Source of the DNA: Deltaproteobacteria bacterium
GTDB taxonomy: Bacteria > BMS3Abin14
Assembly (NCBI GenBank): GCA_013151915.1
Contig: JAADHJ010000001.1
Location: 1-50,287, forward strand
Direction: 5' to 3'
Length of the DNA stretch: 50,287 bases
In this document: positions 43,878 through 50,287 of the stretch, piece after piece
How the letters are laid out: each line of letters starts with the position of its first letter
Numbering within the stretch: the first letter of the stretch is position 1
Made by a program: the position numbers and the translations under genes
Notes under the pieces: generated by a model
Database searches by the model: none
Seen by the model: only the letters and a program-made list of their open reading frames with translations
What the model was told of the DNA's origin: nothing

Positions 43878-45905
43878 TTGAGTTTCCAGCTTGTTTCCGA
43901 CTATTCTCCCAGGGGAGATCAGCCTCGGGCGATAGAGGCCCTTTCCAGGGGAATTTCGGAAAAAAAGGATTACCAGGTCCTTCTTGGGGTCACCGGCTCC
44001 GGAAAGACATTCACCCTCGCCAACGTCATATTCGAAATCCAGCGTCCAACGCTTATCCTCGCTCACAATAAAACCCTCGCGGCGCAGCTCTACCAGGAAT
44101 TCAAAGCCTTTTTTCCCAACAACGCCATCGAATATTTTGTTTCCTACTACGATTATTATCAGCCGGAGGCCTACGTTCCGCAGACCGACACATTCATCGA
44201 GAAGGACAGTTCCATAAACGAGGTAATTGACCGTCTGCGTCATTCGGCCACGCGATCATTGCTCACCAGACGGGACGTCCTGGTTGTCTCTTCCGTTTCC
44301 TGCATTTTTGGCCTGGGTTCTCCGGCAGCGTACCGGGATATGCTGGTCAACTTCAAGGTTGGGGAGAAGGTAACCCGAGAGGGGATACTTTCGAGCCTCG
44401 TGGAAATGCGTTACGAACGGAATGACCTCGATTTTCACCGTGGGACCTTCAGGGTCAGGGGCGACGTGATTGACCTCTTTCCCGCCTACGAGGAGAACGG
44501 ACTGAGAATCGAGCTGTTTGATGACCATATCGAACGCCTGGTCTACCTGGACCCCCTGACCCTCAAAGCCTCGCAGGAAGTCGGTGATGTCAGCGTTTTT
44601 CCCGCCAGTCACTATGTTATTCCTGAGGCGGGGATGAAGGAAGCCATCCTTGGGATAGAGGATGAGCTGAAAGAGCGTGTCGAGTATTTCCGGTCTCGCG
44701 GCAGGCTTGTGGAGGCGCAGAGGATCGCTGAAAGGACCGCATTCGATCTGGAGATGATGCAGATCGTGGGTTACTGTAAGGGGATTGAGAACTACTCACG
44801 ACACCTGACGGGCCGAAGTGTGGGGGAGCCGCCCCCGACACTTCTTGATTACTTCCCCGGCGACAGTGTGATGGTTATCGACGAGAGCCACCAGACTGTG
44901 CCACAGGTTCGGGCCATGTACAATGGTGACCGGTCACGCAAAGAGAGCCTGATTGAGTACGGTTTTCGCCTGCCTTCGGCATTTGACAACCGCCCCCTTA
45001 CCTTTAGGGAATTCGAGGCTGTCAAACTCCCAAGGATCTTTGTCTCCGCCACCCCGGGACCATACGAACTGGGGAAGACCGGCGGTGAGATTGTCGAGCA
45101 GGTCATCAGGCCGACCGGGTTGATCGATCCAATGGTGATCATTGAGCCGGCGGGCCATCAGGTGGATAATCTCGTGGAACGGATCAAGGAGGTAATTTCC
45201 CGGGGCAGCCGTGTTATGGTGACCACACTTACGAAAAGGATGGCCGAGGACCTGACCAGCTATCTGGGGGAGTTGGATATAAAGGTCCAGTACCTTCATT
45301 CGGATATCGATACCCTTGAAAGGGTCCGGATCATACGGGAACTGCGCCTGGGGGTATTCGACGTGCTCGTTGGGATAAACCTTCTACGTGAGGGGTTGGA
45401 CCTGCCGGAGGTATCCATGGTTGCAATAATGGACGCGGACAGGGAGGGTTTTCTTCGCTCGGAGACATCCCTTATTCAGACCATGGGCCGCGCGGCGCGA
45501 AACGTGGAGGGGCAGGCCATTTTATATGCGGACGTGATTACCAATTCCATCAAGAGGGCGATGGCCGAAACCCAGAGAAGGAGGACCATTCAGATATCAT
45601 ATAACAACGAGCATGGAATAACACCCGAATCGGTCAGGAGCCGGATTCACGATGTTTTGTCCTCCGTCGAGGAGGTGGATTACGTGACCCTGGCCCAGGT
45701 TGAGGGTGATTTTCAACCGGAGGATCTCCAGGGGACCATCAAGGCCCTGGAGGCCGAGATGATGGATGCCGCGACCCGGCTCGAGTTTGAACGAGCCGCT
45801 GAAATCAGGGACAGAATTCGACAGCTTGAAGGCAGGCAGATAATGTTGGGCGCTCCTGCCAGGACGATTCAAGGGAAGGGCAAAAAGAGGAAAAAACAGC
45901 AGTAG
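43878..45905 (+). CDS. uvrB: UvrABC excinuclease subunit B
   Basis: 675 residues, normal length. UvrB is the damage-verifying helicase-like subunit of nucleotide excision repair. Walker A is GVTGSGKT at 37-44, the beta-hairpin [12 protein letters not shown] is near 92-103, the DEAD-like motif is DESHQT, and the helicase motif [14 protein letters not shown] and QTMGRAARN follow. The C-terminal UVR motif is [17 protein letters not shown]. The start is a TTG at 43878 with only a weak AGGA upstream. The N-terminus [17 protein letters not shown] matches the family, so the start is well placed. uvrC follows after ten bases. Confidence 0.97.
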   Translation: MSFQLVSDYSPRGDQPRAIEALSRGISEKKDYQVLLGVTGSGKTFTLANVIFEIQRPTLILAHNKTLAAQLYQEFKAFFPNNAIEYFVSYYDYYQPEAYVPQTDTFIEKDSSINEVIDRLRHSATRSLLTRRDVLVVSSVSCIFGLGSPAAYRDMLVNFKVGEKVTREGILSSLVEMRYERNDLDFHRGTFRVRGDVIDLFPAYEENGLRIELFDDHIERLVYLDPLTLKASQEVGDVSVFPASHYVIPEAGMKEAILGIEDELKERVEYFRSRGRLVEAQRIAERTAFDLEMMQIVGYCKGIENYSRHLTGRSVGEPPPTLLDYFPGDSVMVIDESHQTVPQVRAMYNGDRSRKESLIEYGFRLPSAFDNRPLTFREFEAVKLPRIFVSATPGPYELGKTGGEIVEQVIRPTGLIDPMVIIEPAGHQVDNLVERIKEVISRGSRVMVTTLTKRMAEDLTSYLGELDIKVQYLHSDIDTLERVRIIRELRLGVFDVLVGINLLREGLDLPEVSMVAIMDADREGFLRSETSLIQTMGRAARNVEGQAILYADVITNSIKRAMAETQRRRTIQISYNNEHGITPESVRSRIHDVLSSVEEVDYVTLAQVEGDFQPEDLQGTIKALEAEMMDAATRLEFERAAEIRDRIRQLEGRQIMLGAPARTIQGKGKKRKKQQ

Positions 45906-45915
45906 GGATTCCCAT

Positions 45916-47760
45916 ATGGAAATGGATGAAAGGCTTACGGAACAGCTCAAGCATCTCCCAAGTACGCCTGGGGTCTATATATACCGGGACGCGGAAGGAA
46001 ACCCTCTGTACGTTGGGAAGGCCAAAAACCTGCGCAAAAGGGTCAAACAGTACTTCACTGGAAAGCAGAACATCCGGACGGCGGTCATGGTGTCAAATAT
46101 CGATTCGGTGGAAATCATCGTCGCCGAATCCGAAAAAGAGGCCCTCCTTATGGAGGCCAACCTTATCAAGACCCGCCGGCCCCGCTACAACATAGATCTC
46201 AAGGACGACAAGAGCTATCCCTATTTTCGAATTACGATCAGGGAAGAGTTCCCAAGGCTGGAGATCACACGACGTGTCCTCAAGGACGGAAGCGCCTATT
46301 TCGGTCCCTTCACCGATGTTGGTTCCGCACGCAGGATGATGAGGTACCTTCACAGGGCTTTTCCCCTCAGACGTTGCAAGGGCGCGAAGCCCGGCGGGCG
46401 GGCCACCCCCGGCCGCCCCTGTCTTGATTTCCAGATGGGTCGCTGCACTGGACCGTGCGGCGAGGAGATCGGCGCAGGGGAATACGGTAAGATGGTGGAT
46501 GGGGTTGTCGACTTTCTAAAGGGGAAGGGGAGACGAATCGCCGCTTCATGGGAAAGGGAGATGGTCAGACTTTCGTCGGACCTCCGTTTTGAAGAGGCGG
46601 CCGTTATACGGGACAGGGTCACGGCGTTAAACAGCATCCTCGAGGGGCAGAACGCGGTGGGAGACCCGGGAGATGACCTCGACATACTGGGGTACACGGT
46701 CTCCGAATCCCTGTCGGTCCTCATCTGTCTTTTCGTACGGTCAGGGCTCATCGTCGGGCGTAAGGAGATGGCCCTTGAGGGGCGGTACAGTGCGGAAGAA
46801 GCCATGGAGGCTTTCGTTTCTTCACACTATAGGAAAGGTGTTGCCGTACCCAACAGGATTCTTTTTCCCATTGGCCTGGAGTTTGCGCCGGAGCATGAGG
46901 AGATACTTTCGGAATTGGCGGGAAGGGCGGTCAGGATTCAGCGGCCTTTAAGGGGAAAGGGCGTCCGGCTGCTTCACCTGGCGGAGGAAAACGCCCGACA
47001 GGCTTTCGAGGCTTTCAGCGCAAGAAGGAAGACGGCCTCGAATCTCTCCTCGGAAATAGCCGCATCCCTAGGTATGGAGTCGTCCCCGAAACATATCGAG
47101 TGCATGGATATTTCCCATACATCAGGACGACTTGCGTACGGCAGCATCGTCTCGTGGAAAGCGGGTGAACTGGACAAAAGCGGATACCGGCTCTTTTCAA
47201 TCCGCGACGGCGGCGCTCCAGGTGATGATTACACGGCCCTGGAGGAGGTAATCACCCGGCGGTTCACCGGGTCGGCGGCAGGCGAACTCGAAACGCCGGA
47301 TCTCCTTCTGATCGATGGTGGAAAAGGGCAGCTTTCACGGGTTTCCGGGGTCCTGGGCTCCCTGGGGGTGGAGGCCCCTTTCCTGGCAGCCATCTCCAAG
47401 GCCAGGTCTGCGAAACAAAAAGAGGGCGCGAATGCCGTTGATGAGATCTATCTTCCCGGAAGGTCCAATCCGAAGCGCTTGCCCCGCAACTCCGGTGCCC
47501 TGCACGTTCTTCAGATGCTCCGGGATGAAGCTCACCGGTTCGCGCTGAAGGGCCACAGGAGCGGCAGGGGGAAGGCCGACCTCCTGAGCGTTCTGGATGG
47601 CATTGACGGGGTGGGGCCTGCCCGGCGAAGGGTCCTTTTGACGCACTACAGGTCGCTTAATGAGATCAAGGCGGCCCGCCTGGACGAACTTGCTTCTCTC
47701 AGGGGGCTGAACATGAAGGTTGCCGAAAAGATTAAAGAGACCCTGAAAGGGGACCTTTGA
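45916..47760 (+). CDS. uvrC: UvrABC excinuclease subunit C
   Basis: 614 residues. UvrC makes both incisions around a lesion. The N-terminal GIY-YIG domain has TPGVYIYRDAEGNPLYVGKA and LRKRVKQYF. The UVR motif FEEAAVIRDRVTAL is near 216-229 and contacts UvrB. The C-terminal RNase H-like endonuclease region (ECMDISHTSGRLAYGSIV, LLIDGGKGQL) is followed by a helix-hairpin-helix end (IDGVGPARRRVLL, LASLRGLN). It directly follows uvrB and overlaps mobB by one base. Confidence 0.97.
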   Translation: MEMDERLTEQLKHLPSTPGVYIYRDAEGNPLYVGKAKNLRKRVKQYFTGKQNIRTAVMVSNIDSVEIIVAESEKEALLMEANLIKTRRPRYNIDLKDDKSYPYFRITIREEFPRLEITRRVLKDGSAYFGPFTDVGSARRMMRYLHRAFPLRRCKGAKPGGRATPGRPCLDFQMGRCTGPCGEEIGAGEYGKMVDGVVDFLKGKGRRIAASWEREMVRLSSDLRFEEAAVIRDRVTALNSILEGQNAVGDPGDDLDILGYTVSESLSVLICLFVRSGLIVGRKEMALEGRYSAEEAMEAFVSSHYRKGVAVPNRILFPIGLEFAPEHEEILSELAGRAVRIQRPLRGKGVRLLHLAEENARQAFEAFSARRKTASNLSSEIAASLGMESSPKHIECMDISHTSGRLAYGSIVSWKAGELDKSGYRLFSIRDGGAPGDDYTALEEVITRRFTGSAAGELETPDLLLIDGGKGQLSRVSGVLGSLGVEAPFLAAISKARSAKQKEGANAVDEIYLPGRSNPKRLPRNSGALHVLQMLRDEAHRFALKGHRSGRGKADLLSVLDGIDGVGPARRRVLLTHYRSLNEIKAARLDELASLRGLNMKVAEKIKETLKGDL

Positions 47761-48266
47761 TGGTCCCGATCCTTCTTTTCGTGGCCCCATCAGGCGCTGG
47801 GAAGACGACCCTCCTGGAGAAGGTTGTCATTGGGCTGAAGGGTAGGGGGTATAAAGTCGGGGCCATGAAACACACGGGTCATTCGGTCGCCTTCGATAAA
47901 GAGGGGAGCGATTCATGGAGGTTCTCCAGGGCTGGAGCCGACGTAACCGTTATCTCCTCCCCCGGGTCCGTGGCGCTGCGAAGAAAGGCCGAGGAGGACC
48001 TTTCCATCGACGCCATGGTCCAACGGTATGGTCTGACGGATCTGGATATCATGCTGGTTGAAGGACACAAACAGGCTCCCTATCCAAAGATCGAGATCCA
48101 CAGGGAATGTCTGGGTCCGGAGCTCCTTTGCAGGGGTGGGACCCGTGACCCCTTTCTCGAGGCCATCGCAAGTGACACGCCCCTTGAGGTCGATGTTCCG
48201 GTTTTACCGCTTGATAATGCAGGCGTGGTCTGCGATTTTATTGTAAAGCGTTTTCTGGAAAGATGA
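47760..48266 (+). CDS. mobB: Molybdopterin-guanine dinucleotide biosynthesis protein MobB
   Basis: 168 residues. MobB is a P-loop GTP-binding protein that assists attachment of GMP to molybdopterin. Walker A is APSGAGKTTLLEKV near 8-21, followed by the MobB stretch GYKVGAMKHTGH and SDSWRFSRAGAD, then MLVEGHKQAPYPKIEIHR. The ATG at 47760 overlaps the uvrC stop by one base. No other molybdenum cofactor gene is near, so it seems to be carried along by the uvr operon. Confidence 0.92.
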   Translation: MVPILLFVAPSGAGKTTLLEKVVIGLKGRGYKVGAMKHTGHSVAFDKEGSDSWRFSRAGADVTVISSPGSVALRRKAEEDLSIDAMVQRYGLTDLDIMLVEGHKQAPYPKIEIHRECLGPELLCRGGTRDPFLEAIASDTPLEVDVPVLPLDNAGVVCDFIVKRFLER

Positions 48267-48340
48267 TGCCGCCGGGGCACAGAAACCAATTGGGTATTAA
48301 TTTTGCATTTCCACCATGGCACCGCACATGGAGGGGGTTG

Positions 48341-48415
48341 ATGACCGCGAAATGGCCCAAAAATGTCACCTGGCCGATGAAATTTTTCCATTATCATGGG
48401 GTATTCGTGCTTTGA
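48341..48415 (+). CDS. Possible 24-codon leader frame coupled to the lytic transglycosylase gene
   Basis: The strongest ribosome binding site in this gap, GGAGGGGG (48330-48337), lies six bases before an ATG that opens a 24-codon frame (MTAKWPKNVTWPMKFFHYHG and four more). Its stop TGA (48413-48415) overlaps the in-frame TTG (48412-48414) at which the lytic transglycosylase could start. It may be a translated leader that couples to the enzyme gene. It is too short to prove by composition. Confidence 0.35.
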   Translation: MTAKWPKNVTWPMKFFHYHGVFVL

Positions 48416-49005
48416 AAAGACCATGGACACTCATGTTTCTCCTGATTCTTCCGGTTTTCCTTGTCATGGCCACCGGAAACCGGGCCGGTGCGGATATCTA
48501 CCGTTATGTGGATGAGCGAGGGGTTGTAAACTTCACGGACAACCCCGGGAACGCCGGCTACGAGGTTTATCTCAGGGACGGCGTTTCCAGACCCCTTCTG
48601 GCAATCGGCTATTACCCTTACCGGGACGAGGTGCAAAATGCCTCCACTGTTTACAAGATCGAGGAGTCGCTCATCCGTGCTGTTATGGAAGTGGAATCCG
48701 ATTACAACCGTTTCGCGGTTTCCAGCACAGGTGCCAGAGGGCTGATGCAGCTGATGCCCGCCACCATGAGGTATCTGGGCGTCAGGAATCCCTACGACCC
48801 CAGGCAGAATATCATGGGAGGCACAAGGTATCTGAAGAGTCTCATGGGAAGGTTTTCCGGCAACCTGTCCCTCGCCCTCGCGGCCTATAATGCCGGCGCG
48901 GGAAATGTGGTGAAATACGGCCGGATTCCTCCCTTTCCGCAGACCCGGAGATACGTAACGAAGGTGATGGCCCGTTATCGAACCTACTCGGGCATCAGCG
49001 AGTAG
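48412..49005 (+). CDS. Lytic transglycosylase (SLT domain) with DUF4124 N-terminal domain
   Basis: 197 residues from TTG at 48412 (230 codons, including the stop, if read from ATG 48316). The shorter start gives a normal signal peptide (MKRPWTLMFLLILPVFLVMA), while the longer one would place about 32 residues ahead of it, so 48412 is preferred. After cleavage comes a DUF4124 segment (DIYRYVDERGVVNFTDNP), then the Slt/MltE-like catalytic domain. The catalytic glutamate is in AVMEVESDYN, followed by GARGLMQLMPAT and AAYNAGAGNV. It cleaves peptidoglycan glycan strands with anhydro-muramic acid formation in the periplasm. Confidence 0.88.
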   Translation: MKRPWTLMFLLILPVFLVMATGNRAGADIYRYVDERGVVNFTDNPGNAGYEVYLRDGVSRPLLAIGYYPYRDEVQNASTVYKIEESLIRAVMEVESDYNRFAVSSTGARGLMQLMPATMRYLGVRNPYDPRQNIMGGTRYLKSLMGRFSGNLSLALAAYNAGAGNVVKYGRIPPFPQTRRYVTKVMARYRTYSGISE

Positions 49006-49090
49006 GTTACTTTCCCCCGGAAGGGTAGTTAAGATACGGCTTTAAAATCAACGGTGGACAATACGCGGCATCTGATTTAACCTGTCACCC

Positions 49091-49675
49091 ATGCCCTTCA
49101 ATACTCTTCCCAACTGGTTTACCATCGGCCGTATTCTTTTCCTGCCGGCTATTCTGGTTCTCGCCTCCTTCCCCGAAAAGGGGTTCGGTGTCGCTGCGGC
49201 CATTGTGTTTTCCCTCGCGGCCATCACCGATTTTCTCGACGGGTTTATTGCCCGAAAGACGGGGCAGGTCAGTGATTTCGGGAGGCTGGTAGATCCCATC
49301 GCCGACAAGATTATCGTGGCTTCGGCCATGATAATGCTCGTCCACCTCGACAGGGTTCCAGCCTGGATGGTAGCCCTCATCATTTCCAGGGAATTCGCGG
49401 TTTCCGGCCTGAGGGCATATGCAGGCACCAAAAATGTGGTTGTTTCGGCCAGGTTCACGGGAAAGATCAAAATGACGCTCCAGGTCCTCGCCATCATTGG
49501 GCTTCTGGTCAACTATCATCTCTGGGGGTTCCCTTTCGGCGAGGTTGGTTTCGTCCTTTTCCTGGCGGCTTTCGCTGCCACACTGTGGTCCGGATATGAG
49601 TATTTCGCCGATTTTTTCAAGGATTTCCGGGGCCGGTCCGAGGAGGTTCAGGAGCAAACCACGCAGGATTCCTAG
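49091..49675 (+). CDS. pgsA: CDP-diacylglycerol-glycerol-3-phosphate 3-phosphatidyltransferase
   Basis: 194 residues, multi-spanning membrane protein. The CDP-alcohol phosphotransferase motif is complete: DFLDGFIARKTGQVSDFGR followed by LVDPIADK, matching D-x2-DG-x2-AR-x8-G-x3-D-x3-D near residues 42-64. The N-terminal NWFTIGRILFLPAIL is typical of PgsA, the committed step to phosphatidylglycerol and cardiolipin. No clear ribosome binding site precedes the ATG. tRNA-Gly follows, with its own promoter. Confidence 0.95.
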   Translation: MPFNTLPNWFTIGRILFLPAILVLASFPEKGFGVAAAIVFSLAAITDFLDGFIARKTGQVSDFGRLVDPIADKIIVASAMIMLVHLDRVPAWMVALIISREFAVSGLRAYAGTKNVVVSARFTGKIKMTLQVLAIIGLLVNYHLWGFPFGEVGFVLFLAAFAATLWSGYEYFADFFKDFRGRSEEVQEQTTQDS

Positions 49676-49725
49676 GAGCTTTTCGGAGTTCTACGCCATG
49701 CTTCAAGGAACAATGCAATGTGATG

Positions 49726-49754
49726 TTGAAAAGGGCCGTCTATTTTGTTATATA
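49726..49754 (+). promoter_or_regulatory. Sigma-70-type promoter of tRNA-Gly
   Basis: TTGAAA (49726-49731) and TATATA (49749-49754) are spaced by exactly 17 bases. The predicted start is about seven bases before the tRNA 5' end. Confidence 0.75.
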
Positions 49755-49767
49755 TACACCGCTTCCG

Positions 49768-49842
<75 letters not shown>

Positions 49843-49855
49843 TGCGTTTTTTCAG

Positions 49856-49878
49856 GCTCCCTCGTCGGAGCTTTTTTT
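49856..49878 (+). terminator. Rho-independent terminator after tRNA-Gly
   Basis: GCTCC-CTCGTC-GGAGC stem-loop followed by seven T, 13 bases past the tRNA 3' end. Confidence 0.85.
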
Positions 49879-49880
49879 CT

Positions 49881-49960
49881 GGTTCATTCGGTTAATGCGT
49901 ATCTTTATTGTTTTGCTGTCATTGCGAGCCCGAGTGAAACCGCAGGCGCGGCAATCTCAT
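49881..49960 (+). repeat. Third copy of the TCATTGCGAG intergenic repeat
   Basis: GGTTCATTCGGTTAATGCGT, a short AT-rich stretch, TGTCATTGCGAG and then GGCAATCTC match the minus-strand reading of 12000-12090 and in part 36700-36755. It has no coding potential. It lies between tRNA-Gly and the regulator gene. Confidence 0.6.
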
Positions 49961-50061
49961 GCGGAGCCGAAAAGGTAGACGGAAGCAATCCCGAAGGTCA
50001 AAATCCAACTTACCACAGCTTTTCTTAATGACCGGTCCCTACCGAATACCCGGAGAAAACA

Positions 50062-50287
50062 ATGAGATCATGGTCCCTTGAAGAAAAAGCAGACGAGATG
50101 GGGCGCTTTCCCCTGTTTGCAGGGCTGGACAGAACCCTGCTCCTGGAGCTTGCGCGCCTTTGCCGCATCGTCTCCATCCGGAAAAAAGCAGTTCTCTTCA
50201 AGGACGGGGACCCTGCTGTGGGATTCTACCTTCTGGTTGAGGGAAGGATCAAGCTTTCGAAGATAAGCGCAGGGGGCAGGGAACAGA
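50062..50287 (+). CDS. Crp/Fnr-family regulator, N-terminal part (cut by window end)
   Basis: 75 complete codons run off the right edge without a stop. The product has the start of a cyclic-nucleotide-binding fold: FPLFAGLDRTLLLELARLC, then KKAVLFKDGDPAVGFYLLVEGRIKLSKIS, which matches the Crp/Fnr effector domain strands and the glycine turns around them. The ATG has GGAG seven bases upstream. No Fe-S cysteines of the Fnr type are seen in the N-terminal part. Whether a DNA-binding helix-turn-helix follows is beyond the window. Confidence 0.85.
   Translation, partial: MRSWSLEEKADEMGRFPLFAGLDRTLLLELARLCRIVSIRKKAVLFKDGDPAVGFYLLVEGRIKLSKISAGGREQ

Overview
The window reads as a piece of a moderately GC-rich (by eye about 55-60% G+C) Gram-negative bacterial chromosome with close-packed housekeeping genes. 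Lipoprotein and secreted parvulin foldases, a periplasmic lytic transglycosylase, AcnB and class II fumarase fit a proteobacterial-type cell. The gene order tilS-ftsH-folP-cdaA-ybbR-glmM-pdxJ-acpS-nnr-tsaE, the asd-ecfT-truA order and the N-terminally extended FolP are what I associate with Desulfobacterota/Deltaproteobacteria. That placement is inference from gene order and family features, not from a search. There is no phage, transposase, CRISPR or rRNA.

Layout. Positions 1-318 are non-coding. 319-2337 (minus) hold a nitroreductase and fumC. 2622-9121 (plus) hold dgt, smc, a roadblock-domain gene, ftsY, a 46-residue membrane protein and tRNA-Met. 9199-16446 (minus) hold acnB, two PpiC-type foldases and nadE, with a 690-base repeat-filled gap after acnB. 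16546-20025 (plus) is a copper operon: a CsoR-type operator, csoR, a 53-residue Cys/His-rich membrane protein and a Cu P-type ATPase. 20315-35612 (plus) is a long run: ferritin-like protein, tilS, ftsH, folP, cdaA, cdaR, glmM, pdxJ, acpS, nnrDE, CBS protein, tsaE, alaC, asd and ecfT, followed by truA. 36854-42447 (plus) is a complete branched-chain amino-acid type ABC transporter (livK, H, M, G, F). 42479-49842 (plus) hold a secreted FG-GAP-like protein, uvrB, uvrC, mobB, a lytic transglycosylase, pgsA and tRNA-Gly. The window ends inside a Crp/Fnr-type regulator gene.

How the genes work together. smc/ftsY serve chromosome organisation and membrane protein targeting. cdaA, cdaR and glmM form the familiar c-di-AMP/cell-wall precursor module. 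uvrB/uvrC serve excision repair. csoR with its two downstream genes forms a self-contained copper efflux unit. The liv genes form a full solute importer.

The most unusual feature is the LivG ATPase. Its nucleotide-binding domain is split by about 138 in-frame residues that carry four likely membrane segments, inserted between Walker A and the Q-loop. The second theme is a set of dispersed hairpin-rich intergenic repeats. One family supplies the stop codons of two genes and has been split in one copy by a second family. Another repeat supplies the C-terminal tail of TruA, and a composite block occurs twice in inverted orientation about 24 kb apart.
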